Origin: Puniceicoccaceae bacterium 5H
GTDB lineage: Bacteria; Verrucomicrobiota; Verrucomicrobiia; Opitutales; Oceanipulchritudinaceae
Direction of reading: 5' to 3'
NCBI GenBank assembly: GCA_009772895.1
Contig: WOUP01000003.1
Coordinates: 248,001 to 312,000 of the forward strand
Length of the DNA stretch: 64,000 bases
The translations under genes were made by a program, and so were the position numbers. The number at the start of each line of letters is the position of its first letter. Position 1 is the first letter of the stretch. The notes under the pieces are model-generated. The model saw only the letters and a program-made list of their open reading frames with translations, did not search any database and was not told the DNA's origin. This document shows positions 9,388 to 18,446 of the stretch, one piece after another.

Positions 9388-12297
9388 TTATTGCGGCGGC
9401 AGGTAATAGGTCCAGCCGGTGGCCTCCGTATACATCCAGGGCCAGTATTCCGGGCAGATGTAATACCAGGCGGCGCTCTCCTGATGGTAAGCCCAGCTGG
9501 TGCCCGGAGCCTGGGTCGGCTCGAACCAGACCCAGCCGCGCCCCTGCACGTTGACCCACGGCCAGTAACCGGCGTAGATCCAGCCCCAGTAATTGCTGTA
9601 GTGCCACGGGGCGGCCACGTAGTCCGCGCCCGGCACGTAGGCGATCAGCTTTTGATCGGCCTCCGGCAGGGGTTCTGCTGCAGGCTGGAAGGCGTCTTCG
9701 TCCAGCACGAGGGCCCAGGCAAAGCTGCCGTCTTCGAGGGTATTGCCCGGCATGTCGTAGCAGTAGACGCGGTACCGGCCTTCGCCGAGCGGCTCGTAAA
9801 CGAGGTGGTTGTCGGCGGCCTCGGTGTAGGTGCCGTCGGAGTCTGGAACGATGGAGTTGAGCAGCAGCGTTGCGGCGTCGGCCACGTCCTCTAGCTCGAT
9901 GAGGTAGGTACCGGTGCCCTCCCGTGTAATGGTGGCACTCTCGTAAGACCGCAGGGACTGGGCCGCGCTGCCGTCGTAGATGCCGCCGGTGAGCCCGGGC
10001 GTGTCGGCCGGCAGGTAGACGAAGCTGAACGGCTGCAGTTCGCTCTGCGACATGTAGTCCATATACGTCGTCTGCGGGAAGAAGTCGGCTTCCCCGGAAG
10101 TATGGTAGCCAACGCTGACGATGGCGGGATCGGTGTTCCCGATGTTGGCGAAGATCAGGCCCGCATTGGCGTCGACCGCCGGAGAGGAGAGGCGCACGAC
10201 ACCGCCGGTGCCCAACGGGGCGGCAGCGTCCGTGGCCAGACCGTTTTCTTCGATCAGCACGCCATCCTTGCCCACGTGACCGGCGACAAAGCCGCTGGCA
10301 AAGGGGAAGTAGGCGTAGCTGATCGAGGTGTTGAGGCCGACGAAGGCGCGGGAGCCCGTGTATTGCACCTCAAAGCTGAGGCCGCTGCGCAGGCCGTGGT
10401 GAAAACCGCTGAAGGCGTCGTAGTAGGCGCGATCGATGCCCACGCTAGCCAGTTTCGTCGCGTCCTGACCGCCGCGCACGGTCGCAAGCAGGACGCCGTC
10501 GCTGTATTGCAGTGGGTCGTCCATCCACGAGACGTTTTCATAGACGCCACCGCCGCCGTAGCGCAGGTAAGAGCGCTCGGTGCGGCGCACGTTCAGGCGG
10601 CCCGTATCGTCCATGTTCTGGCTGATACCGGGCACGCCCATCGCATCGCCCGGGTTCAGCGCGCCCAGGGTGATCTGGCCGGCCTGGACTTCCGTGAAGG
10701 CCGCGAGACGCACCCGCTGGAGTTCGCGCATGCTCAACGCCCGCTGGTAGAGGGAGGCGTCGTGGATCTGGCCGCTGAACTGCACGGAGCCCAGCTTGAG
10801 GATCGAGATGGGCTCGAACGCGACCTGGGCATCGGCCTCGCCCGTCAGCTCGCCGTCGACGTAAAAGTGGATCTGGTCGGCATCCTGGCTGACGCTGAGG
10901 TAATACCAGCGATTGGCTAGCAGCTCGGCCCGGTCCGTTGCCAGCGTTTCGCCGTTTGCGCGCAGCTCCAGACGGCTGCCGTCGCTCGAGGGCGCGGCAA
11001 AGACCTGGAGCGGCCCCAGTTGCAGGGCTTCGACGGCGGCATCGCTGCCCAGCATGCTCGCGTCGAAGCGCAGCCAGGTCGAGAGCGCCCATTCGGCGGA
11101 TGGCGTGGCGACCTGGCCCTTGATGACCTGGCCGTCACGGATCTCGTGGCTCAAGCCTGCCTCGATTCGGGAGACGAGGAAGAGCCCATCGTCCAGGGTG
11201 CCGTCGTTGGGCACCGGGCGCAGCGCGCTGTGGCCATAGAGGTCGAAGTGGTAGGCCGGGGCGGCTTCCTCCAGCGCCTCGCGTCGGCTGGCGGGCAAGA
11301 CGGATTCGAAGAAGGGAAACTGGTAGTTCAGATCCGGATCGAAGATCTCCTCATCGAGGTAGGGGGAGAAGGTCTCGACGGCGGCGAGGTTGCCGTCGGC
11401 GGAAAGGTTCACGGTCTGCATCCAGCCGTTGCCGCTGCCCGTCCAGCCCTGGAAGTCGGTCAGGCGCTCGCGCACCACCTGGCGCTCCGGCCCGATGCTC
11501 ATGCGGCGACCGACGCCGTTGGAGCCCACGTGGCCGCTGTAGACGAGCGCGACCTGCGGGTGCTGCTTGATCACCTTGCGCCACATGTCTTGCCCGTCGT
11601 TGGCGCCCTCGGGATCCGCGGCGATGATGGGGTAGTCCTTGGGGCTGCCCTGCGAGTTGTCCGGGTATTCGTGCGCGAGCAACTGGCTATCGTAACGCGC
11701 GTTGTCGCGGAAGAAATAAGCGTGGGTGATGATGATCGTGCGGTAGGCCGGGTGCTCGGTCAGGACCTGGTCCAGCCAGGTCATGACGGCATCGCGCGGC
11801 GCCCATTCGAGCGTCACCACCATCCAGGTGCGATCGCCGGTGTCGATAAAGTGGTAGGAGTTGGCGAGGTCGCCCGGGGTCATGCTACCGCCCACGGTCG
11901 GCTGCGTGTAATAGGGGCTGCCTTCGCCGAAATACTCGGGCTTGGTGAAGTAGGAGACGCGTCCGTTGTCGTCCCCGTCGTGGTTGCCGACCGCCAGCAC
12001 GTAGGGGACCTTGCCGTTGAGGGCGTCGAAGGCGCCGCGTGCACCGGTCCACTGGTGGTCGTTGTTATCGTTCTGGGTGATGTCGCCGAGCTGAAGGGTC
12101 GCGGCGATGTTGTCGCTCTCGGCGTGGTTGTAGATCCAGCTGATCTGGGCCAGGAGCTTCTGGTAGTTGCCCGGCTCGTAGTTGTTATAGTAATACTGGA
12201 TGTCCGGGAGGATTGCCAGCGAGTACGGCGCTTCGTCTGCAGCGCGGCAGAGCGGGCTGAGCAGGGTCAGCAGGCCGAGGGAAAGGTGCAATTTCAT
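9388..12297 (-). CDS. Secreted calcineurin-like phosphoesterase with LamG-like domain and Trp/Tyr-rich C-terminus
   Basis: 969 residues. A signal peptide (MKLHLSLGLLTLLSPLCRA) is followed by a metallophosphoesterase domain: Asp32 in PDIQYY, Gly-Asp71-72 in QLGDITQND, GNHD at 104-107, His192 in THAYF, and GH at 255-256. Residues about 370-545 look like a LamG/concanavalin-type lectin domain (VEALQLGPLQVFA, WYYLSVSQD, FYVDGELTGEA). Residues about 550-885 are of unknown type. The last 83 residues (887-969) hold 11 Trp and 13 Tyr in loose repeats such as WGWIYAGYWPW. It probably cleaves phosphoesters outside the cell while attached to a polymer or the surface. The tail resembles that of the neighbouring lamin-tail protein. 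Substrate unknown. Confidence 0.85.
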   Translation of the reverse strand: MKLHLSLGLLTLLSPLCRAADEAPYSLAILPDIQYYYNNYEPGNYQKLLAQISWIYNHAESDNIAATLQLGDITQNDNNDHQWTGARGAFDALNGKVPYVLAVGNHDGDDNGRVSYFTKPEYFGEGSPYYTQPTVGGSMTPGDLANSYHFIDTGDRTWMVVTLEWAPRDAVMTWLDQVLTEHPAYRTIIITHAYFFRDNARYDSQLLAHEYPDNSQGSPKDYPIIAADPEGANDGQDMWRKVIKQHPQVALVYSGHVGSNGVGRRMSIGPERQVVRERLTDFQGWTGSGNGWMQTVNLSADGNLAAVETFSPYLDEEIFDPDLNYQFPFFESVLPASRREALEEAAPAYHFDLYGHSALRPVPNDGTLDDGLFLVSRIEAGLSHEIRDGQVIKGQVATPSAEWALSTWLRFDASMLGSDAAVEALQLGPLQVFAAPSSDGSRLELRANGETLATDRAELLANRWYYLSVSQDADQIHFYVDGELTGEADAQVAFEPISILKLGSVQFSGQIHDASLYQRALSMRELQRVRLAAFTEVQAGQITLGALNPGDAMGVPGISQNMDDTGRLNVRRTERSYLRYGGGGVYENVSWMDDPLQYSDGVLLATVRGGQDATKLASVGIDRAYYDAFSGFHHGLRSGLSFEVQYTGSRAFVGLNTSISYAYFPFASGFVAGHVGKDGVLIEENGLATDAAAPLGTGGVVRLSSPAVDANAGLIFANIGNTDPAIVSVGYHTSGEADFFPQTTYMDYMSQSELQPFSFVYLPADTPGLTGGIYDGSAAQSLRSYESATITREGTGTYLIELEDVADAATLLLNSIVPDSDGTYTEAADNHLVYEPLGEGRYRVYCYDMPGNTLEDGSFAWALVLDEDAFQPAAEPLPEADQKLIAYVPGADYVAAPWHYSNYWGWIYAGYWPWVNVQGRGWVWFEPTQAPGTSWAYHQESAAWYYICPEYWPWMYTEATGWTYYLPPQ

Positions 12298-12328
12298 GGA
12301 ATGCGGGTTTCGAAAAAGGGAAAGAAAA

Positions 12329-12371
12329 GGCCCGTTAACGGCCTGGGTCGTAGTGTCTGCGTTAACGGGCC
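12329..12371 (-). terminator. Terminator of the lamin-tail gene
   Basis: GGCCCGTTAACG (12329-12340) and CGTTAACGGGCC (12360-12371) form a perfect 12-base stem with a 19-base loop, downstream of the stop at 12413. On the minus strand a TTTTCTTT tract follows. It ends the TonB receptor/lamin-tail transcript and means that the long phosphoesterase gene (start 12297) probably has its own promoter. Confidence 0.8.
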
Positions 12372-12412
12372 CTTGGAGACTATGAACTATCGATATCTCT
12401 ATGTAAGGTGGC

Positions 12413-15118
12413 TTAGCGCACGGCCATCCAGCTGCTGGTGTTGAAGTTCCAGGCAGTCGGATACCAGCTCAGCTCGGTGTAGAGCCAGGCTTCCATGTCG
12501 TAGCTGTAGACGTAGACCTGCCCGCCGGCGCTGGCATCTTCGGAGATGTAGAGCCAGCTACCGGTGTCATAGCTGTAGACGATCGGGGCGTAGGACGTAT
12601 AGAGCCACTGGAACGAGTTGCTCCAGAAGAGCGTTTCGCTGTATTGGAAGCCGTCGGTCAGGATCGCGGCGAGCCATTCGGGCTGGACGACGCCATTGCC
12701 GGAGAAGGGCGTGCCGTCGGCCATCGTGCCGGGCGAGATGCTGAACATCGTGCCGGAGGCCGGGAAGTGCAGCGAGTTGAATTCGCCCGTGATGTCGGGG
12801 CTACGGGTGATCGACATACCTTGATTGGCCTGGGTGGAGTCGTAGGTCACCTCGTCGATCACGTAGTTGTAGGGGTTCGTCAGGCGAATCGTGCCGTTGG
12901 AGTCCTCGGGCAGATTGACGCCCACGCCCCCGTTGTTGGCCACTTGCAGGATCGCGCCGGCGGTCAGGGTGTCGGCTTCGGCCACCATGTCGGCTTCGGT
13001 GCGCTCGCTGCCGCCGGTGCCGCCAAAGATCACGATCGCGCCCTGGTCGGCCACCAGGGTGCCTTCAGGGAACACGTGCACGAGCTGCTGCCCGTTGGTG
13101 TTGTTCTCGGCAAAGGCGTAGAGCTTCCAGTTGCTGAGGTCGACGGTGCTGCCGGTGTTGTTGACGAGTTCGATGAACTGGTCGTCGATCGCCTGTTCCA
13201 GCACGCCGTCGCCATTCGGGTCGAGGCCGGAGCCCTGGACGCCGCTAAAGGCTTCGTTCACCACCACATCGTAGGGGTCTTCGGCCACGTCGGTGATGGT
13301 CATGTTGACCATACTGGGCACGACTTCTTCGGCACGGACGACCACCGTGATGTTGGCGTCGCCATCGAGCAGACCGTCGTCGTGAGCCGAGATCTCGAAG
13401 GTGCCGGAGGTTTCGCCTTCCGGGATCGTGATCGAGCTGGTGGAGAGGCTGACTTCGTCGGGCTCCAGGCCGTTGGCGCCCTCGGTCATGCCGTTGGTGG
13501 TGATCTCGATGGGCAGACCGCCGGCGGGGGCGGGGTTTTCCAGCGTGACGGTGGCGACGGCGGCGGTCGCGTCGTCTTCAGCCATCGTGTCCTTGTCGAC
13601 GCTCAGGCTGAGGGTGTTGCTGAAGGTGCCGAAAGGGGTGCCGTCGATGTGCGTGCCTGGCGAGAAGAGCACGCCGTTGACGTTTTCGTGCAGCTGATAT
13701 TCGCCCGTGATGTCCGGGTTGCGCGTGACGGCCTGGTAGACGCCCGCGAAGTCGGCCGTGTAGTCGTAGGACAACACTTCGGCCCCGCCGGAGCTCAGGA
13801 TGATCACGTCGCCCGTGTCGGCATAGCCGAAGTTGCCGGCCGTGGCCGTTTGCACCTCGGCGCCGCCAAAGAGGCCGTTCGGGCTACCGCCGGCAAACAC
13901 CACGATCGCGCGGCCCGGCTTGAGGATGGTGCCTTCGGGGAAGACGTGGCGCGGGCCCTTGTCGTCGCTCAGGATCCAGCCGGAGAGGTCGATGTTTTCG
14001 GAGTCGTTGTTCACGAGCTCCACAAACTCTTCCTGGCTGCCGTTGCGGACACCGTCGCCGTTGGCGTCGCCCACCAGATCTTCCGGCAGGGAGCCGGGCA
14101 CGCTCGTCATGAACTCGTTCAGGACGATGTTCGGCTTGGCGTCGACATTGACGACGGTCACCGTCGTCTGGTTGGGCGCAAAACCTTCGGTGTTCAGGCT
14201 GATCACGACTTCCTGGTCCCCGTCGAAGCCGTTGTCCGCGACGATCGTCACGGGCACATCGACGCTGGTGAGGCCTTCCGCGATCGTCGCGGTGGCCGGC
14301 ACCTGCACTTCTTCCGTGTTGCTGCTGCTCAGGTCAAAGGTTTCACCGCCCGCGCCTGCCGGGTTGTTGAGGGTGACGGTCAGCGTCGCGGTGTCGCCTT
14401 CATTGTAGGCATCCTGGCTGAACTTGAGGGTGGCGACCTTCAGGGCGTCGTCGGCGACCACGCGCAGGTTGTCGAAGGCATACTCTTCGTTGCCGCCGTT
14501 CAGGTTCATCTTGATGCGCAGCTGCATGGTGGTGCCGATGCGCGTCACAGGCCATTCGAAGCTAGAGAAATTGTTCGTCAGGCGAGCGTCGTCGAGGCTG
14601 GCGACGGTGTCTTCGTCGCCGATGAAGTAGCGGCCCGGGGAGTTGGTGCCGGTGCCGCGGAAACCGCCGATGGTCTCCCAGGCGCCGTCGTCGATCCTGG
14701 CCTGCAGCAGGAAGGCATTGTCGAACTCGAACTCGTCTTCGCCCTGCGCCGCTTCCATGCGGATCTTGAAGTCGCCCAGCCCGTCGATCGAGAAGGACTC
14801 GAAGGTGATGCGCGCTTCGTCGGACTCCAGTTCGGTGGTGCCGGTGAAGCCTTCGGCATCCAGGTCGCGACCGCCGAAGAAGTAGGAGCCGCTGATGCTG
14901 CCGCCGGTGGTGCGGGTGCCGCTGGAGAGGTCCTGGCGGCGGGCAAAGAAGTCGCTGGCGCCGTCGTCAAAGCCGTTCTCGAGGGTGTAGCGAGCATCGA
15001 GGCCGTCGGTTTCGAAGTCTTCCTGGAAGGCAGTGACTTCTGCCGCGTGCAGGCCGATCGTCGCCAGGAAGAGAGTGGAGAGGGAGCCGAGAGCGGCTCG
15101 GTGGAGATGCTTTTTCAT
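12413..15118 (-). CDS. Secreted two-module Calx-beta/lamin-tail (LTD) protein with aromatic-rich C-terminus
   Basis: 901 residues with a signal peptide to about residue 26. Residues 27-222 are a beta-rich domain seen in accessory regions of extracellular proteins. Two copies of a composite module follow: Calx-beta-like (about 228-325) then lamin-tail (about 329-495, VLNEFMTSV, EEFVELVNN, LSGWILSDD, HVFPEGTIL), and Calx-beta-like (about 503-612) then lamin-tail (about 618-805, VVNEAFSGV, DQFIELVNN, LSNWKLYAF, HVFPEGTLV). Each ends with DITGE and a G-T-DGTPF block. Residues 828-901 are a Trp/Tyr-rich tail with repeated WLY motifs. No catalytic motif is seen. It starts 34 bases after the TonB receptor stop, so it is probably co-transcribed. 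Substrate capture or surface display is inference. Confidence 0.8.
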   Translation of the reverse strand: MKKHLHRAALGSLSTLFLATIGLHAAEVTAFQEDFETDGLDARYTLENGFDDGASDFFARRQDLSSGTRTTGGSISGSYFFGGRDLDAEGFTGTTELESDEARITFESFSIDGLGDFKIRMEAAQGEDEFEFDNAFLLQARIDDGAWETIGGFRGTGTNSPGRYFIGDEDTVASLDDARLTNNFSSFEWPVTRIGTTMQLRIKMNLNGGNEEYAFDNLRVVADDALKVATLKFSQDAYNEGDTATLTVTLNNPAGAGGETFDLSSSNTEEVQVPATATIAEGLTSVDVPVTIVADNGFDGDQEVVISLNTEGFAPNQTTVTVVNVDAKPNIVLNEFMTSVPGSLPEDLVGDANGDGVRNGSQEEFVELVNNDSENIDLSGWILSDDKGPRHVFPEGTILKPGRAIVVFAGGSPNGLFGGAEVQTATAGNFGYADTGDVIILSSGGAEVLSYDYTADFAGVYQAVTRNPDITGEYQLHENVNGVLFSPGTHIDGTPFGTFSNTLSLSVDKDTMAEDDATAAVATVTLENPAPAGGLPIEITTNGMTEGANGLEPDEVSLSTSSITIPEGETSGTFEISAHDDGLLDGDANITVVVRAEEVVPSMVNMTITDVAEDPYDVVVNEAFSGVQGSGLDPNGDGVLEQAIDDQFIELVNNTGSTVDLSNWKLYAFAENNTNGQQLVHVFPEGTLVADQGAIVIFGGTGGSERTEADMVAEADTLTAGAILQVANNGGVGVNLPEDSNGTIRLTNPYNYVIDEVTYDSTQANQGMSITRSPDITGEFNSLHFPASGTMFSISPGTMADGTPFSGNGVVQPEWLAAILTDGFQYSETLFWSNSFQWLYTSYAPIVYSYDTGSWLYISEDASAGGQVYVYSYDMEAWLYTELSWYPTAWNFNTSSWMAVR

Positions 15119-15152
15119 AGCGTAGATATTGCGATAGCAGTTAAAGGGAGGG

Positions 15153-18100
15153 TTAGAGGCGCCAGCTGGCTCCCACGAACCAGAAGGGGCCGGTGTAGCG
15201 GATGTAGTCGATGCGGCTGGCGTCGCCGCGGTAGAAGCGGATCGGCTCGTCCGTCAGGTTGCCGCCCTCGACGAAGACGTTGAAGTTCTGGTTGACGCGG
15301 TAGCGCACCAGCAGGTCGATGCGCTCGTGGTCGTCGGCGTAGGTGTCGAACGAGTCCGTTTCAGCCCCCGCATTCACGAGGTTCTGGATCGCGGAGGGGC
15401 CGGCCTGGACGTCCTCCAGATATTCGCTGCGGTAGACGTAGCTCAGGCGCACGAGCAGGCCGTGCTTCTCGTAGTAAACCGAGAGATTGCCGCTCTGGTC
15501 GGCCTGCTTGAACAGCGGAACCTTTTCGTGGTAGCGCTCTTCCAGCAGCAGCTCGACTTCGGAATCGACCAGGGTGAAGTTGGCATTCACGCCCAGACCG
15601 TCGAGGCCCCATGGCAGGAAGCCCAGTTTGCGGTCGAAGGTAAACTCTGCGCCCATCAGCTTGCCGCTGCCCGAGTTTTCCTTGCGCGAGGTCGACCAGG
15701 TCGTCGACAGCGCGCCGTTACCCGAGACGTATTTCTGCGCGATGGCTTCCATCTCGGGGCTTTCGGTCGCATCGACATCCGTGCGGGTGGCATCGTAGAT
15801 GGCGCCGTCGAGCTGCTTGTAGAACAGGTTGACCGCAAACAGGCCGACGTTCTTCATGTAGCGCTCCAGCGTCACGTCGTAGTTGACCGACGTCATGGGC
15901 TCGAGGTCGGCATTGGGCAGCTCGATGCTGCGCCCGAAGATGCCGCCGTTGATGTCGGGGATCTCGTAGGGCACCAGATCCGTGAAGGTGGGGCGGGTGA
16001 GGGACTTCGTCACCGCCAGGCGCAGGACCCAGTCTTCGCCGATGTCGCGGCGGATGTGCAAGGCCGGCAGCAGGTCGTCGTAGCTGCGTTCGCTGCGCAC
16101 CCAGTCGCTATAGGCGGAGGCATCTTCGTAATACTGCCACAGGGCCGGGCTGACAAACGCGGTCCCGTTCGGGCGCGTGTCGATCACGTTGTTTTCGAAC
16201 GCGTTTTCGGTGTGTTCCCAGCGGGCGCCTGCGAGGAAGTTCCACTTGCGGAACTTCAGCGTCTGCATGAAGTAGGCCGCCGTGATGTCCTCTTCCGCCT
16301 TATAGTTGCGCAAGACGGCGTTGAGCACGTTGTAGGTGATGTCGTCCGGCGACTGGTCCAGCGTGACTTCATCCGGCGTATGGCGCAGGAAGTTGAGCGT
16401 CTTTTCCTGGTCGAAGCGCGGGCCGAACGCGTAGCTCGTATCGGCGCTGCTGAGAAACTCATAGCTCAGGTCGCCCGCGAAATACGCATCGGCCAGGCTC
16501 AGCTGGGGCAGGGGATCCGTATCGACATCGCTGTAGCGGTTATAGTCGCGGCTGTATTCCTTGTCGCGGAAGTCACCGGCGCCACCAAAGGCGGACGTCG
16601 TCTCGAGGCCGAAGAGGTGGTAGTCGAGTTCGGAATTGAGCTCAAAGCCCTGGCGCTTGTCGTTACTGTAGTAGACGTTGTCGTAAATCTGGCCGTGGTC
16701 GCGGTTCAGGATGAAGGTTTCCGGATCCTCCAGCTGATTCAGCGCGTTGTTGATGGTCATCTGCGGGGCATAGCCATCTTCCGGATCGAGCTGCGTGATG
16801 AAGGACAGGTTCTGGGAGTCCAGCAGCACGCCGATGTTCGTCCATTCCTTGTCCGCTTCAGAGGTGTAGAGCTTGTAGTCGAGCGAGATCCAGTCGGCAA
16901 AGAGGTGCTCGCCCCCAAACTGATAGGTTTCGATCTGGTCGTCGGTATCGACTTGCTGGAAGCGCTTTTTCGTGTCGCCGTCCGCGATGTAGCGCTCGTA
17001 GTTGAGCGTCTCCGGGTTGAAGTAGATTTCGCCCAGAGCTTCAGCCTCGGGGTAGTAGAGCGGCTTCGACTCCGCCATGCGCGCTTGCACGAGCGGGTCG
17101 GAGAGGTCGTAGCCGAGCTTTTCTGCCGTCTGTTGGTTGAAAACGAGGGAGCCACGGTAGGCGACGGAGGATCCGGCGCTGGTGTTCAGCTCGAGTTCCT
17201 GCAACGTTTCCGTGTCGTTGTACTTGTTGTAGGAGCCTGAGACATACCAGCGGTGGTTGTCGTTGAGCTGGAACTCCAGACGACCGCCCACAGCCAGACG
17301 CTCCCGCTCGATTTCGTAGTCTTCGAAATCGAGCCCGTTGAGCCCGAAACCGCGCGGGTAGGGGCCGAGGTCCTCGCCGTTGAAGGTGTAGCCCGAGGGG
17401 TTGGAAGAGCGCAGGTTCGGCGTCGCCTGGGTGGTCCAGCCGCCGCTGCGCAGCGTCTCCGAGCCCCGGTTGTCGAGGGACTGGTTGAAGGAGACTTGCA
17501 GGCCGATCTTGCGCTCGCTGTCGCCCAGATCGATGACGTCGCCGTAGACGCCGTTGTAGCGCCAACTGTTGTCGTCGACCAGGTCGTACTTGCCGTAGGC
17601 GCCTTCGAGGGAGGCAAAGCGTTCGCCGCGGTCGAGGGCCGAGCGGGTGACGAGGTTGACCGTGCCGCCGATGCTGCCGGCGGGCTGATCGGGCGTCCAC
17701 GTCTTGGTGACTTCGATGGACTCGAGCTGGTCGGTCGAAATGATGTTGAGCGCGGTGCTGCGGCCGTTCATCTCCGGCGTGGCGACGTTGACGCCGTCGA
17801 TCATCACCTGATTCCAGTCGGGATTGGCCCCGCGGATGACGACGAACTTGCCTTCACCCTGGCTGTCGACGACGGTCACGCCCGGCTGGCGCTGGAGGGC
17901 TTCCGCCGCATTGCGGTCGACGAACTGGCCCATCGCGTCGGCGGAGACCACGTTCACGAGATTCTGCGACGACTTCTGGATGTTGAGCGCCTTGGCGCGA
18001 CCGACGAGGGAGCCCTCGACGGCAAAGTCCTCGAGTTCGAACACCTGCTCGGTGGTGATGGTCAGGTTCAGGTCGACGTCCTGCTCCGCATCGTCGATCG

Positions 18101-18377
18101 TCACCCGCTGGCTCGCATCGGGCAGGCCGACGGCCGAGGCACGGACGGTATAGGTGCCGGGTTCGAGACCGTGCAGGGCATACTCGCCCCCGCGGCTCGT
18201 GAAAGTGGATTGGCCCGTTTCGACCACCGTGACTTCGCCCCCGTTGAGGTAAAGGTCGTTGATGTCGTCGTAGACGGTGCCGCTGATATCGGCGGCAGAA
18301 GCGACCGAGGCGCAGCACAGTCCCAGGGTCGTGCACAGGCCCAGCGAGCGCTGTCGGAGTTTGGTCAAAGCATTCAT
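15153..18377 (-). CDS. TonB-dependent receptor with N-terminal carboxypeptidase-regulatory-like domain
   Basis: 1074 residues. The signal peptide is followed by a domain at about 30-115 (ISGTVYDDINDLYLNGGEVTV, YALHGLEPGTYTVRASAVG) of the carboxypeptidase-regulatory type found on many Bacteroidota and Verrucomicrobiota receptors. A plug follows (AMGQFVDRNAAEALQRQPGV, FVVIRGANPDWNQVMIDG, IGGTVNLVTR), then a 22-strand-type beta barrel ending in FWFVGASWRL with the usual terminal aromatic/Arg-Leu. It imports a ligand across the outer membrane using TonB energy. The lamin-tail gene follows within 34 bases, and phosphoesterase genes lie on both sides, so a phosphorylated ligand or released product is likely. 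No SusD-like lipoprotein is present. Confidence 0.9.
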   Translation of the reverse strand: MNALTKLRQRSLGLCTTLGLCCASVASAADISGTVYDDINDLYLNGGEVTVVETGQSTFTSRGGEYALHGLEPGTYTVRASAVGLPDASQRVTIDDAEQDVDLNLTITTEQVFELEDFAVEGSLVGRAKALNIQKSSQNLVNVVSADAMGQFVDRNAAEALQRQPGVTVVDSQGEGKFVVIRGANPDWNQVMIDGVNVATPEMNGRSTALNIISTDQLESIEVTKTWTPDQPAGSIGGTVNLVTRSALDRGERFASLEGAYGKYDLVDDNSWRYNGVYGDVIDLGDSERKIGLQVSFNQSLDNRGSETLRSGGWTTQATPNLRSSNPSGYTFNGEDLGPYPRGFGLNGLDFEDYEIERERLAVGGRLEFQLNDNHRWYVSGSYNKYNDTETLQELELNTSAGSSVAYRGSLVFNQQTAEKLGYDLSDPLVQARMAESKPLYYPEAEALGEIYFNPETLNYERYIADGDTKKRFQQVDTDDQIETYQFGGEHLFADWISLDYKLYTSEADKEWTNIGVLLDSQNLSFITQLDPEDGYAPQMTINNALNQLEDPETFILNRDHGQIYDNVYYSNDKRQGFELNSELDYHLFGLETTSAFGGAGDFRDKEYSRDYNRYSDVDTDPLPQLSLADAYFAGDLSYEFLSSADTSYAFGPRFDQEKTLNFLRHTPDEVTLDQSPDDITYNVLNAVLRNYKAEEDITAAYFMQTLKFRKWNFLAGARWEHTENAFENNVIDTRPNGTAFVSPALWQYYEDASAYSDWVRSERSYDDLLPALHIRRDIGEDWVLRLAVTKSLTRPTFTDLVPYEIPDINGGIFGRSIELPNADLEPMTSVNYDVTLERYMKNVGLFAVNLFYKQLDGAIYDATRTDVDATESPEMEAIAQKYVSGNGALSTTWSTSRKENSGSGKLMGAEFTFDRKLGFLPWGLDGLGVNANFTLVDSEVELLLEERYHEKVPLFKQADQSGNLSVYYEKHGLLVRLSYVYRSEYLEDVQAGPSAIQNLVNAGAETDSFDTYADDHERIDLLVRYRVNQNFNVFVEGGNLTDEPIRFYRGDASRIDYIRYTGPFWFVGASWRL

Positions 18378-18398
18378 GAGAGAGAGAAAATTCGAAAC

Positions 18399-18422
18399 GG
18401 GCCTTCTCCGGAGAGAAGGCCC
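18399..18422 (-). terminator. Hairpin after the shorter phosphoesterase gene
   Basis: GGGCCTTCTC and GAGAAGGCCC pair perfectly around CGGA, 25 bases after the stop at 18447 and before the TonB receptor start at 18377. On the minus strand an interrupted T-rich tract (ATTTTCTCTCTC) follows at a short distance. It is probably a terminator or a partial one inside the locus. Confidence 0.6.
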
Positions 18423-18446
18423 GGAAACCTCAGGTCGTTTGTTACG

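Noticed and set aside
12644-15283. An 879-codon plus-strand frame opposite the lamin-tail gene
   Set aside because: The product is a low-complexity Val/Gly/Asp/His-rich shadow, while the minus strand has a signal peptide and recognisable repeated domains.
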